This document shows, in pieces, positions 28,888-40,199 of a stretch of DNA of 64,000 nucleotides (positions are counted from its first letter, which is position 1; every line of letters begins with the position of its first letter). The DNA comes from Lachnospiraceae bacterium (GTDB lineage: Bacteria; Bacillota; Clostridia; Lachnospirales; Lachnospiraceae): positions 372,001-436,000 of the forward strand of contig JAIDFQ010000043.1 in NCBI GenBank assembly GCA_029054245.1, given 5' to 3'. The translations under genes were made by a program, and so were the position numbers. The notes under the pieces were generated by a model that ran no database searches, had not been told where the DNA came from, and saw nothing but the letters and a program-made list of their open reading frames with translations.

Positions 28888-30174
28888 ATGAATAATTACA
28901 AAAAATTTATACCTTGTATTTACCTTTTAAATGAAAAAGCGGTTGCCGGATTTAAAGACGACACCGTCATAAGCAGCAATCCGGCAGAGCTGGCAAGATT
29001 TTATGGAGAAAACAATGCAGACGAGTTGATTGTATTTGATCTGTCCACAGATGATGCTTCCCACGAAGATGCCCTTGATCTGTTAAAACTTATCTGCAAA
29101 GAGGCGCAGATTCCGGTTATAGGCGCTGGCAATGTAAAGCGCATGGAGGATATCAAAAAGCTCCTCTATGCAGGCTGTGCCAAAGCCGCCCTCAATTATT
29201 CCAAAGAAAGCAATGTGGAGATTACAAAAGAAGTCTCCCTTAAGTTTGGTAAAGATAAAATCCTTGCATGCATTGCAGAAGCCTCAGAGATTGAGACCAA
29301 CGAAGAGCTCCTTTCAGAATTTGTGGATCAGGTAGTGCTGATTGGCCCTAAAGGCATCAAGCAGGCAATCGATGTATCCAAGCTGCCTGTTATCGTGACC
29401 CTGCCCGAAGTATCTTTAGATAAGATTATCGAGCTTTTGTCCTATGACGTGATTGCAGGCATTACCGGACCGGCAATCAATGCCAACGCAAAGGAATTGA
29501 ATGATATTAAGGATTTGTGTGCAGATAACGGTGTCAGTGTCAAAACATTTAAACCTGCCATCAGCTGGTCAGAACTGACCGCTAACGCGGACGGTCTTGT
29601 GCCGGTAGTAGTACAGGATTACAAAACCAGAGAAGTTCTGATGGTGGCATATATGAATGAAGAAGCATATCTCCACACGCTAAGAAGCGGACGCATGACT
29701 TACTACAGCCGCAGCCGCAAGGAACAGTGGATCAAGGGCGAGACCAGCGGACATTATCAATACGTAAAGGAAATGATCACCGACTGCGACAAAGATACGA
29801 TCCTTGCCAAGGTCTCTCAGGTAGGCGCTGCGTGCCACACCGGAAATTATAGCTGCTTCTTCAATGAAATCATGAAAAAGGAATACGACGAGACCAATCC
29901 GTTGATGGTCTTTGAATCTGTCCTTAGCGTCATCAAAGACAGAAAAGTCCATCCTAAGGAAGGCTCCTATACGAACTATCTGTTTGATAAAGGAATTGAC
30001 AAGATTTTAAAGAAGCTGGGAGAAGAGGCGACAGAGATCGTCATTGCCTCCAAAAATCCCAATGCAAACGAAATCAAATACGAGATTGCCGATTTCCTCT
30101 ACCACATGATGGTCCTTATGGTTGAAAAGGGCGTTACATGGGAAGAAATCACAGAAGAACTGGATAAGAGATAA
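28888..30174 (+). CDS. hisIE: HisIE (PR-AMP cyclohydrolase/PR-ATP diphosphatase) with N-terminal HisF-like domain
   Basis: His[42 protein letters not shown]; His[33 protein letters not shown]; about 225 aa HisF-like N-terminus. Confidence 0.92.
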   Translation: MNNYKKFIPCIYLLNEKAVAGFKDDTVISSNPAELARFYGENNADELIVFDLSTDDASHEDALDLLKLICKEAQIPVIGAGNVKRMEDIKKLLYAGCAKAALNYSKESNVEITKEVSLKFGKDKILACIAEASEIETNEELLSEFVDQVVLIGPKGIKQAIDVSKLPVIVTLPEVSLDKIIELLSYDVIAGITGPAINANAKELNDIKDLCADNGVSVKTFKPAISWSELTANADGLVPVVVQDYKTREVLMVAYMNEEAYLHTLRSGRMTYYSRSRKEQWIKGETSGHYQYVKEMITDCDKDTILAKVSQVGAACHTGNYSCFFNEIMKKEYDETNPLMVFESVLSVIKDRKVHPKEGSYTNYLFDKGIDKILKKLGEEATEIVIASKNPNANEIKYEIADFLYHMMVLMVEKGVTWEEITEELDKR

Positions 30175-30178
30175 CCTG

Positions 30179-30233
30179 TGCACTGCATAACTTTTATGCA
30201 GTGCATATTTTTGTTATGCAGTGCATATTTTTT
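30179..30233 (+). terminator. Intrinsic terminator with duplicated 3' arm
   Basis: tgcactgcataa-ctt-ttatgcagtgca-tatttttg, followed by a second ttatgcagtgcatatttttt. Confidence 0.85.
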
Positions 30234-30263
30234 ATAAATCCAAGCCTGGACGATGATGAATTT

Positions 30264-30629
30264 ATGAGTAAAATAAACACCAACAAAAAACTAGAGCTTG
30301 TAAAGGCAATCCGAATGCAGGATCAATATAACAGACAGCTCTTCCGTGCAAGAGAAGGATTTCTATATTCAGAAGAACCTCTCGTAAAACGCGGAGAAGT
30401 GTACAGCCTGGAAGCCGAAGACAAACCAATAACACCGGATAACGGGAAAGTCTACAGCAGTTTCAGAATCCGCTTTGTAATAGCGGTTGTCCTTCTTGCT
30501 GCGTTTATTCTGTGCGATATCAATCATTTGGATTATGAGGGAGAAAATACAGACACGATTTATGGACGGCTGACCCGTAATATTGATATCACAGAATTTT
30601 TTACGCTCCAGTCCACGTCTTCGGAATGA
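30264..30629 (+). CDS. Hypothetical single-TM protein
   Basis: MSKINTNKKLELVKAIRMQDQYNRQLFRARE...IRFVIAVVLLAAFILCDI; no homology inferred. Confidence 0.5.
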   Translation: MSKINTNKKLELVKAIRMQDQYNRQLFRAREGFLYSEEPLVKRGEVYSLEAEDKPITPDNGKVYSSFRIRFVIAVVLLAAFILCDINHLDYEGENTDTIYGRLTRNIDITEFFTLQSTSSE

Positions 30630-30783
30630 AAAGGCGTGGACAAATACCATGTGTCATTATTTTTTGAGAAGTTACAGAAAGAATAAAATATGATATAATT
30701 CTGCCAGAAGCAATAAAAAAACTGCAAAGCCGCAGATTTTCAGGCTCAGCAGTTTAGGAAATCATAAGTTGTGGAGGATAACT

Positions 30784-31386
30784 ATGGAATTTATTACAGA
30801 CAAGCTTGAATGGACAAGAAAGCCTGATCAATACAAAATTGAAAAGGACAAAATAGAAATCGTGACAATGCCGCAAACGGACCTATGGCAGCGGACATAT
30901 TACCATTTCAGAAACGATAATGCACCTGTACTGCAAATGGAAACAGGCGAAAAATATTTTTCATTTATTGTAAAGACTGATTTCACTGAAAGTTATCACC
31001 GTTTTGACCAGTGCGGCATTGTGATGTACCTTGACAGTGAAAACTGGCTGAAAGGTTCGGTGGAATATGAGAACGAAAAATTCCAGCATCTTGGAAGCGT
31101 TGTGACAAACCATGGTTATTCAGATTGGGCGACAACAGCAATACCTGCCACTGTCAAGACAATGTGGTACAGATTCAGCCGCAGGGAAGATGATTACTGT
31201 ATTGAGTGTTTGAATTTTACTCAAATGAGGATTTGCCATATGTGGGAAGGCGCAGAAAAAATAAAATTCGGAATCTATGCATGCAGCCCGGAAGAATCTT
31301 GCTTCAAAGCAGTTTTTACGGATATGAAAATTACTGAATGCATGTGGAAAGCACATGATGGACAGGCACCCGATGATATAGAGTGA
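30784..31386 (+). CDS. DUF1349 domain-containing protein
   Basis: FSFIVKTDFTESYHRFDQCGIVMYLDSENWLKGSVEYENE...GIYACSPEESCFKAVFTDMKI. Confidence 0.8.
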   Translation: MEFITDKLEWTRKPDQYKIEKDKIEIVTMPQTDLWQRTYYHFRNDNAPVLQMETGEKYFSFIVKTDFTESYHRFDQCGIVMYLDSENWLKGSVEYENEKFQHLGSVVTNHGYSDWATTAIPATVKTMWYRFSRREDDYCIECLNFTQMRICHMWEGAEKIKFGIYACSPEESCFKAVFTDMKITECMWKAHDGQAPDDIE

Positions 31387-31533
31387 TTATTAAGTTTTTG
31401 CAATAAAAATTCCAACTAAAAAAAGCAGAGACAATGGCACGTAAATTATACTTGCAAACAAGAAGCTGAAACACTTATAATAGCCTAAGCGATAATCATA
31501 TATCGACGACAAAAACCAAAAGGAATAAATGAA

Positions 31534-33405
31534 ATGAGAAAACTTGCATTAAGCGATGAGATACTTATGCAGGTGGAAAAACCTGCGCGTTATATTGGGA
31601 ATGAAGTCAATGCTGTCATGAAGGAACAGAATCAGGTTCAAATTCGGTTTGCTATGTGTTTTCCAGATGTGTATGAGATAGGGATGTCCCATCTTGGTAT
31701 TCAGATTATTTATGATATGCTCAACCGTTTTGAGGATGTATGGTGTGAACGGGTTTATTCTCCCTGGGTGGATTTAGATCAGGTGATGCGAAAGGAACGG
31801 ATTCCTCTGTTTGCGCTGGAATCTCAAGATCCGATTAAAGAATTTGATTTTCTCGGCATAACCCTTCAGTATGAGATGTGTTATACGAACATTCTTCAAG
31901 TTCTGGATCTTTCGGGGATTCCATTGCTGGCCTCTGAAAGAGGAGATGCAGATCCGATTGTGATTGGAGGCGGACCGTGCACCTACAATCCCGAACCGAT
32001 CTGTGACTTTTTTGATATATTCTATATAGGCGAAGGCGAGACACAGTACCGAAGGCTGCTTGACTTATATAAAGAATGCAAAGCGAAATGCCTTGGTAGA
32101 AAAGAATTTTTAAAAAAAGCGGCACAGATTCCGGGCATGTACGTACCTTCTTTATACGATGTGGTTTATCATGAGGATGGTACCATCCACAAGCGGATTT
32201 TGCTGGCGGATGGGATACCGGAAACCATTGAAAAAGAGCTGGTGCGGGATGTGACAGATACTTATTACCCCGACAAGCCGGTGGTTCCTTTTATCAAAGT
32301 GACACAGGACAGGGTAGTTCTGGAGATTCAAAGAGGGTGCATCAGAGGCTGCCGATTCTGTCAGGCAGGGCAGTTATATCGTCCTGTGCGCAAGCGGGAT
32401 GTGGAAATGTTAAAGCATTATGCCATAGAAATGTTAAAGAATACCGGGCATGAAGAAATTTCTTTAAGTTCCTTAAGCTCCAGCGATTATTCCATGCTTC
32501 CAGAACTTTTGGACTTTCTGATTGAGAATTGTGAGAAAAGAAAGATTAATATATCCCTGCCTTCCCTGCGGATTGACGCATTTTCGCTGGATGTAATGAA
32601 CAAGGTGCAGGATGTAAAAAAGAGCAGTCTCACCTTTGCACCCGAAGCAGGCAGTCAGCGGATGCGGAATGTAATCAACAAAGGCTTGACCGAAGAGGTC
32701 ATATTGAATGGGGCGCATCTTGCCTTTGAAGGCGGATGGACCAGGGTAAAATTATACTTTATGCTGGGACTTCCTATGGAAACGGATGAGGATATCCGGG
32801 CGATTGCGGAGCTTTGCAACAAGATCGCGGCAGAATTTTACGAGACGGTTCCAAAAGAAAAGCGGACTGGCAGGGTGCAGATCGTTGCAAGCACTTCCTT
32901 CTTCATTCCCAAACCCTTTACTCCTTTTCAATGGGCGAGCCAGTGTACCAAAGAAGAATTTCTGGACAAGGCATATCTTACGAGAACCGCGATTGCAGGT
33001 CAGCTGAACCAGAAGAGTATCAAATATAACTGGCACGAGGCAGATGTGAGTGTGTTGGAGGGCATTTTTGCACGAGGTGACCGACGCCTGAATCAGGTGA
33101 TTCTGCGCGCCTATGAGAAAGGCTGTCTTTATGATGCCTGGAGCGAATATTATAAAAATGACGTATGGCTTTCCGCGTTTGAGGAATGCGGTATCGATCC
33201 TGATTTTTATACGGTAAGACAGCGTGCTGATGATGAAGTCTTTCCATGGGATTTCCTTGACTGCGGTGTAAAAAAGGAGTTTCTGCTTAAGGAATGGCAC
33301 CGGGCACAGGAAGAAGCGGTTACGCCCAACTGCCGGATGCAGTGCAGCGGATGCGGCGCGGCGCGTTATCAGACGGGCGTATGCATGGAAAAAAGAAATG
33401 CTTAG
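31534..33405 (+). CDS. TIGR03960 family B12-binding-type radical SAM protein
   Basis: LEIQRGCIRGCRFCQAGQLYRPVR; FAPEAGSQRMRNVINKGLTEE. Confidence 0.9.
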   Translation: MRKLALSDEILMQVEKPARYIGNEVNAVMKEQNQVQIRFAMCFPDVYEIGMSHLGIQIIYDMLNRFEDVWCERVYSPWVDLDQVMRKERIPLFALESQDPIKEFDFLGITLQYEMCYTNILQVLDLSGIPLLASERGDADPIVIGGGPCTYNPEPICDFFDIFYIGEGETQYRRLLDLYKECKAKCLGRKEFLKKAAQIPGMYVPSLYDVVYHEDGTIHKRILLADGIPETIEKELVRDVTDTYYPDKPVVPFIKVTQDRVVLEIQRGCIRGCRFCQAGQLYRPVRKRDVEMLKHYAIEMLKNTGHEEISLSSLSSSDYSMLPELLDFLIENCEKRKINISLPSLRIDAFSLDVMNKVQDVKKSSLTFAPEAGSQRMRNVINKGLTEEVILNGAHLAFEGGWTRVKLYFMLGLPMETDEDIRAIAELCNKIAAEFYETVPKEKRTGRVQIVASTSFFIPKPFTPFQWASQCTKEEFLDKAYLTRTAIAGQLNQKSIKYNWHEADVSVLEGIFARGDRRLNQVILRAYEKGCLYDAWSEYYKNDVWLSAFEECGIDPDFYTVRQRADDEVFPWDFLDCGVKKEFLLKEWHRAQEEAVTPNCRMQCSGCGAARYQTGVCMEKRNA

Positions 33406-33427
33406 GGTAAGGATGGAGATAAGAAAT

Positions 33428-34111
33428 ATGAAGGTGAGAATTAAATTTTCCAAAGAGGGACCGGTTAAGTTTATCGGTCATCTGGATGTGATGCGTTATT
33501 TTCAGAAGGCAATCAGAAGGGCAGATATTGATATTGCCTATTCCGCAGGATTTTCGCCTCATCAGATCATGTCCTTTGCAGCGCCCTTATCTGTGGGACA
33601 CACCAGCAGTGGGGAATATTTTGACATAGAGTTAAACTCCCTTGACAGCATAGAAAACCTGATAAAGCGACTGAATGGGGTAATGGTGGAAGGTATCTGT
33701 ATTCTGGATGCAAAGGTTCTGGATGAAAAAGAAAAAAATGCTATGGCAAGTGTTGCCGCCGCCGATTATCTGGTAACTTTCAGCGATCATATGTGCCTTC
33801 CCGATGATTGGAAGGACAAGCTGGACGCTTTTTATCAGCAGGATCAGATTACGGTGATAAAGAAGACCAAAAAGGGAGAGAAGGAGCTTGATTTAAAAGC
33901 GGGTATCTATCAGTTAGCGATTAGGGACAACATCGTTTATATGCTGTTAGATGCAGGCAGCGGAAGCAATCTAAAACCCGGATTTGTGCTGGAAACCTTT
34001 TTTGAGACAACAAAAACAGTTCTGCCGGCATTTCCTTTCAGGGTACACCGGCTTGAAACCTATAAAAGGGAGGAAGACGGCAGTCTGATGCCGCTTATTA
34101 CAAATGGGTAA
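33428..34111 (+). CDS. TIGR03936/DUF2344 radical SAM-associated protein
   Basis: MKVRIKFSKEGPVKFIGHLDVMRYFQKAIRRADIDIAYSAGFSPHQIMSFAAPLSVG. Confidence 0.88.
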   Translation: MKVRIKFSKEGPVKFIGHLDVMRYFQKAIRRADIDIAYSAGFSPHQIMSFAAPLSVGHTSSGEYFDIELNSLDSIENLIKRLNGVMVEGICILDAKVLDEKEKNAMASVAAADYLVTFSDHMCLPDDWKDKLDAFYQQDQITVIKKTKKGEKELDLKAGIYQLAIRDNIVYMLLDAGSGSNLKPGFVLETFFETTKTVLPAFPFRVHRLETYKREEDGSLMPLITNG

Positions 34112-35300
34112 ATTGGTGATTACCAGAGTAAAAGACAGGCTTCTAATAACTTTGTTTGAGGGAAAAAGACCTTACCTTATGGAAACAGCATCCCTTCCCG
34201 GACAAGAAGGCATTCTGGGGAATATTTATCTTGCAAAGGTAAAGGATGTGGTTCCCGGCATGAACGGCGCATTCCTTTCCATTGACGGAAAGCAGATGGC
34301 ATATCTGTCTTTTGGGGAGGCGAAGAATGTTCTGACAGTAAACAGAGACTGGACAGAAGAAGATTCGCTTCATCAGGAGGATGAGATCGTCGTCCAGATT
34401 ACGGGGGAAGCGCTGAAAACGAAGCAGCCTTCCGCCTCCTTGGATTTAACTTTGACCGGCCAATACTGCGTGTGCAGTTATTGGGGGCATGGTATTTCCT
34501 ATTCCCGAAAATTAAGTGCAGGAAAAAAGCAGCAGATAAGAGATGCTTTCGGTCAGTCAGAAATAGACGGACGGAAGGAGTACCAGTTTACTATCCGCAC
34601 AAATGCTGAAAACCTTCAGGACTTTACCCCTCTTTTTGAGGAAATGAAGTCTTTTATTGCAACGTTCCGCACATTGAACGCCACTTATCAGCACAGAACC
34701 TGCTATACCTGTTTCTACCGCAAAGAAACAGAGGTCATAAGCCGGATTAAAAATATTCCTCTTTCTACCTACGAAGAAATCGTAACGGACGACGCCGATG
34801 TGTATGAAATATTGAAGAATACATTGACAGGCAAAGCCGTCCGGCTCTATGAGGACGAACTGCTTTCTTTATCAAGGCTCTATAGTTTGAAAACACACCT
34901 AAAAGAAGTACTCGGCAGGAAGGTATGGCTGCCCTGCGGAGGATATTTGATCATAGAGCCCACGGAAGCCATGGTAGTCATTGACGTCAATTCTGGAAAG
35001 ACTCAGAGCAAAGGCAAAAAAAGCCGGGAATACTACCTGAAAGTGAACCTTGAAGCGGCGAGGGAAGTGGCAAGGCAGCTGCGCCTTCGGAATTATTCGG
35101 GCATGATTATGGTGGATTTCATCAATATGGACACCAAGGAAGATAACCAGACGCTCCTTAAAACCTTAGACAGCTATTTAAAAGAAGACAAGTCCGGGAC
35201 ACGTCTGGTGGATATGACTGCGCTGGGGATTGTGGAGATCACCCGTAAAAAACTGAGCCGTCCCCTTTCCGATTTCTTTTCACAAAATGATTTCATCTGA
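34104..35300 (+). CDS. rng: Ribonuclease E/G family protein (short)
   Basis: VPGMNGAFLSIDGKQMAYL, VVIDVNSGKTQSKGKK, SGMIMVDFINM; ends shortly after the DNase I-like core. Confidence 0.88.
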   Translation: MGKLVITRVKDRLLITLFEGKRPYLMETASLPGQEGILGNIYLAKVKDVVPGMNGAFLSIDGKQMAYLSFGEAKNVLTVNRDWTEEDSLHQEDEIVVQITGEALKTKQPSASLDLTLTGQYCVCSYWGHGISYSRKLSAGKKQQIRDAFGQSEIDGRKEYQFTIRTNAENLQDFTPLFEEMKSFIATFRTLNATYQHRTCYTCFYRKETEVISRIKNIPLSTYEEIVTDDADVYEILKNTLTGKAVRLYEDELLSLSRLYSLKTHLKEVLGRKVWLPCGGYLIIEPTEAMVVIDVNSGKTQSKGKKSREYYLKVNLEAAREVARQLRLRNYSGMIMVDFINMDTKEDNQTLLKTLDSYLKEDKSGTRLVDMTALGIVEITRKKLSRPLSDFFSQNDFI

Positions 35301-35356
35301 TACCGCCGATGATTATCGAAAATTCTAAAATGGTGGGAAGATATCATAAAAAATCC

Positions 35357-35385
35357 TTGACAGAAGGCAGCGGGAATGTTATATT
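35357..35385 (+). promoter_or_regulatory. Sigma-A promoter upstream of rplU
   Basis: TTGACA (35357-35362), 17 nt, TATATT (35380-35385). Confidence 0.8.
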
Positions 35386-35389
35386 TTAT

Positions 35390-35512
35390 GAGTATGCCGC
35401 ATAACGAGGCAAAAGTGCGCCGAAAGTGCCGCCGAAGTTAGCGAGTAAAATCTGTTTTGACTGATAGCAGTTTTAGCTGATATTGGTTTGAACCGATTAG
35501 TATAAGGAGGTG
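35390..35512 (+). ncRNA. Possible ribosomal protein L21 leader
   Basis: About 130-nt untranslated leader between promoter and rplU with short inverted repeats; position matches Firmicute L21 leaders. No covariance model run. Confidence 0.45.
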
Positions 35513-35516
35513 CCAT

Positions 35517-35822
35517 ATGTACGCAATCATTGCAACAGGTGGAAAGCAGTACAAAGTTTCCGAAGGTGATGTAATCAAAGTTGAAAAGCTTGATGTTGAA
35601 CCCGGAGCTACTGTGACATTTGACCAGGTTATCGCCATCAGCGATAAAGAGCTTAAAGTTGCCGGAGATGTAGCGAATGCAAACGTAACTGCAACTGTTA
35701 TGGAACAGGGCAGATACCGCAAGGTTATCGTTTACAAGTACAAGAGAAAAACCGGTTATCATAAGAAAAATGGTCACAGACAAGCATACACACAGGTTAA
35801 GATTGAAAAAATCAACGCTTAA
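35517..35822 (+). CDS. rplU: 50S ribosomal protein L21
   Basis: MYAIIATGGKQYKVSEGDVIKVEKL...YKRKTGYHKKNGHRQAYTQVKIEKI. Confidence 0.98.
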   Translation: MYAIIATGGKQYKVSEGDVIKVEKLDVEPGATVTFDQVIAISDKELKVAGDVANANVTATVMEQGRYRKVIVYKYKRKTGYHKKNGHRQAYTQVKIEKINA

Positions 35823-35827
35823 AAAGT

Positions 35828-36157
35828 ATGACTAGTATTACGATTATAAAATCCAAAAATGGGGAATATAAAGAAGTAACCTGCTTAGGACATGCAGGCT
35901 ATGCAGATGCCGGAACCGATATTGTCTGCGCTGCGGTTTCCATTCTGGTAATCAATACCATCAATTCATTGGATGAACTGACGGACACCAAGATGGAAGT
36001 AAAAAGCGATGAAGACAAAGGTCTGATTGACTGTCGGTTTCATGAGTCTCTTAGTGCAGGTGCAAACCTTCTCCTTGACGCCATGGTACTTGGATTAAAA
36101 AATGTTGTATCACAGTACGGCAGGCAGTATTTGAAACTCAAATTTAAGGAGGTGTAA
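35828..36157 (+). CDS. prp: Ribosomal-processing cysteine protease Prp
   Basis: CLGHAGYADAGTDIVCAAVSILVINTINSL (GHA/CAAVS catalytic motifs), between rplU and rpmA. Confidence 0.93.
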   Translation: MTSITIIKSKNGEYKEVTCLGHAGYADAGTDIVCAAVSILVINTINSLDELTDTKMEVKSDEDKGLIDCRFHESLSAGANLLLDAMVLGLKNVVSQYGRQYLKLKFKEV

Positions 36158-36160
36158 ATC

Positions 36161-37808
<1,648 letters not shown>

Positions 37809-37817
37809 GAGGCACTT

Positions 37818-38105
37818 ATGACAAGTAAACAACGTGCATATTTAAAAGGACTGGCGATGAATATAGAACCTGTATTCCAGATTGGGAAAGGAGGACTTAC
37901 GCCTGAGGTCACACAGGCAGTGAGAGAAACTTTCAACACCAGGGAACTGGTCAAGCTTGCCGTGCTGAAAAATTGCATGGAAGACCCAAAGCAAATGGCA
38001 GAAATGCTTGCTGACAGAATAGGCGCCCAAGTGGTGCAGATCATAGGCAAAAAAATCGTTCTATATAAAGAAAGCAAAGACCATAAAAAAATAGAACTTC
38101 CCTGA
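37818..38105 (+). CDS. yhbY: YhbY family RNA-binding protein (CRM domain)
   Basis: LTSKQRAYLKGLAMNIEPVFQIGKGGLTPEVTQAV-type CRM domain. Confidence 0.93.
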   Translation: MTSKQRAYLKGLAMNIEPVFQIGKGGLTPEVTQAVRETFNTRELVKLAVLKNCMEDPKQMAEMLADRIGAQVVQIIGKKIVLYKESKDHKKIELP

Positions 38106-38152
38106 CGGGACAAAATATCCCCGCAGGATATAGAGAACGGAGTGGTGAGATT

Positions 38153-38758
38153 ATGGGAAAAAAAATTGGTATTATGGGAGGGACATTCAACCCCGTCCAT
38201 GTTGGTCATCTTCTTTTGGCGGAACATGCAAGAGAAGTTTTAGCGCTTGATGAAGTCCTTTTTATTCCCAGCGGTAATTCTTATATGAAGGATTCCAGCG
38301 AGATATTAGACGGTGCCGTAAGAGCGCACCTGCTTGCCCTTGCCATAGAGAAAAATCCGCATTTTCATTTATCCTATATGGAAATCAACAGAGAAGGGGC
38401 AACCTATACCTGTGACACAATTGCAGAACTAAAAAAGCAAAATGTGGATGACGAATACTATCTCATTGTAGGCGCTGATAACCTTCTTACATTAGAGAAC
38501 TGGAAGAATCCTGATTTTATATTGCAGAACTGTATCGTGGCGGCGGCTGTACGCGGCACCGGAACGGAAGAGCGGCTTGAAAAGATTGCAGCGCATTTGA
38601 TTTACGAATATCAGGCAGATATCAGGATACTGCCTGCAAGATATATGGATTTATCTTCCTCCGAAATAAGAAGAAGGCTCCGGGATGGGAAAACCGCGCG
38701 GTATATGCTTCCAGACAAAGTGTATGAATATATCGAAGCTAACGGACTTTATCAGTAG
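38153..38758 (+). CDS. nadD: Nicotinate-nucleotide adenylyltransferase
   Basis: KIGIMGGTFNPVHVGHLLLAEHARE; VGADNLLTLENWKN; SSSEIRRRLRDGK. Confidence 0.96.
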   Translation: MGKKIGIMGGTFNPVHVGHLLLAEHAREVLALDEVLFIPSGNSYMKDSSEILDGAVRAHLLALAIEKNPHFHLSYMEINREGATYTCDTIAELKKQNVDDEYYLIVGADNLLTLENWKNPDFILQNCIVAAAVRGTGTEERLEKIAAHLIYEYQADIRILPARYMDLSSSEIRRRLRDGKTARYMLPDKVYEYIEANGLYQ

Positions 38759-38772
38759 CCAGGGGAGAGCGT

Positions 38773-39372
38773 ATGGAAACTGTTGATGTAAGAAAAATCA
38801 GAAAAAAGCTGGAAAAAGACCTAGATCATAAACGGTTTGAGCACACCCTGGGAGTCGCCTATACGGCATGCGCTCTTGCCATGTGTCATCAGGCAGATAT
38901 CGGCAAAGCGCAGATAGCTGGGCTTTTACATGACTGTGCCAAATGTATGGATAACGAGAAAAAAATATCCATCTGCCAAAAACAGAATATACCTATTACC
39001 GATATTGAAAAGAAAAATCCCTATCTTCTTCATGCAAAAGTGGGATGTTATATCGCAAGAAAGCAATTCCACATTCATGACAAGGATATCTTGAATGCCG
39101 TTTTGAACCACACCACAGGAAGACCGGAAATGTCCCCGCTTGAAAAAATAATTTATATTGCAGATTACATTGAGCCGGGAAGAAAACATGCCCCTAATCT
39201 CAGTGAAGTACGAAAGCTGGCATTTAAAGATATTGATGCGGCGCTTTTAAAAATTCTGAAAGATACATTGGAGTATTTAAAGAGCATTGACAGCCCCGTC
39301 GATCCCGCAACGCAGCAGACTTATGATTACTATATAAAAAGAGACCATACGAATAAAAAACAGGAGGTATGA
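38773..39372 (+). CDS. yqeK: HD-domain bis(5'-nucleosyl)-tetraphosphatase-like protein YqeK
   Basis: KRFEHTLGVAYTACALA, AGLLHDCAK, HAKVGCYIA; adjacent to nadD. Confidence 0.93.
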   Translation: METVDVRKIRKKLEKDLDHKRFEHTLGVAYTACALAMCHQADIGKAQIAGLLHDCAKCMDNEKKISICQKQNIPITDIEKKNPYLLHAKVGCYIARKQFHIHDKDILNAVLNHTTGRPEMSPLEKIIYIADYIEPGRKHAPNLSEVRKLAFKDIDAALLKILKDTLEYLKSIDSPVDPATQQTYDYYIKRDHTNKKQEV

Positions 39373-39373
39373 C

Positions 39374-39739
39374 ATGGCAGATTTATCCGCAGAAAAAATA
39401 AAAGAAATGGCAAAGACAGCCATTCATGCATTAGAAGAGAAAAAAGCCGAAGAGATAAGGGTGATCGATATCAGTGAGGTTTCTGTCATTGCCGATTACT
39501 TTATCATTGCAAATGGAAATAACAGAAGTCAGATACAGGCGCTTTCCGACGAAGTAGAAGAAAAGCTTGGACGGGCAGGATATCTGCTTCGGCAGAAAGA
39601 AGGCTATCACAATGCAAACTGGGTGCTTCTTGACTTTGGAGATATTATCGTCCACATTTTTGACAAGGAAAACAGGCTTTTTTATGACCTTGAAAGAATC
39701 TGGCGTGACGGAAAGGTCGTTTTGCCGGAAAACTTATAA
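39374..39739 (+). CDS. rsfS: Ribosomal silencing factor RsfS
   Basis: VIADYFIIANGNNRSQIQALSDEVEEKL...GYHNANWVLLDFGDIIVHIFDKENR. Confidence 0.96.
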   Translation: MADLSAEKIKEMAKTAIHALEEKKAEEIRVIDISEVSVIADYFIIANGNNRSQIQALSDEVEEKLGRAGYLLRQKEGYHNANWVLLDFGDIIVHIFDKENRLFYDLERIWRDGKVVLPENL

Positions 39740-39751
39740 GAGCATATGTAT

Positions 39752-39797
39752 AAAAGGAATCAGATTCAGCAAAAAATCGTCAAATCTGATTCCTTTT
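39752..39797. terminator. Bidirectional intrinsic terminator
   Basis: aaaaggaatcagatt(39752-39766)/aatctgattcctttt(39783-39797). Confidence 0.88.
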
Positions 39798-39824
39798 TAT
39801 AATGAATCTACATCAAAGCGGGGC

Positions 39825-40046
39825 TCATGAATCCCTAGTCTGCGCAGTACCGCCGGCATACATATAAAAAGTAATCAAATATAAACCGCAGATGCCGACA
39901 AGTGCATAAATGACCCTAGATATCCATGACATATTGCCAAAGATAAATGCCACAAGGTCAAAGTTGAAAAATCCCAGTAATCCCCAGTTGACCGCACCTA
40001 TAATTGCAATGGTAAGCGCGATACAGTCTAGATATTTATTGTTCAT
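39825..40046 (-). CDS. DUF378 (YuzA-like) membrane protein
   Basis: MNNKYLDCIALTIAIIGAVNWGLLGFFNFDLVAFIFG...ISRVIYALVGICGLYLI. Confidence 0.85.
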   Translation of the reverse strand: MNNKYLDCIALTIAIIGAVNWGLLGFFNFDLVAFIFGNMSWISRVIYALVGICGLYLITFYMYAGGTAQTRDS

Positions 40047-40136
40047 TTTGCACACCTCCATGATTTTTTTGAAGTCTAAAATATAGACGTTCCATTTTAT
40101 TCTTTCCGCGAAAAAGAATTATATACTTTGAAAAAG

Positions 40137-40165
40137 TTGACAATTACACGCATTTAAGGTATTAT
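40137..40165 (+). promoter_or_regulatory. Sigma-A promoter of the liv substrate-binding protein gene
   Basis: TTGACA (40137-40142), 17 nt, TATTAT (40160-40165). Confidence 0.75.
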
Positions 40166-40199
40166 TGCACATGAAATAAATTTTTGAGGAGGAATGATT

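Noticed and set aside
32752-33453. 233-aa minus ORF opposite a radical SAM gene
   Set aside because: Opposite strongly conserved coding sequence with no family motif.
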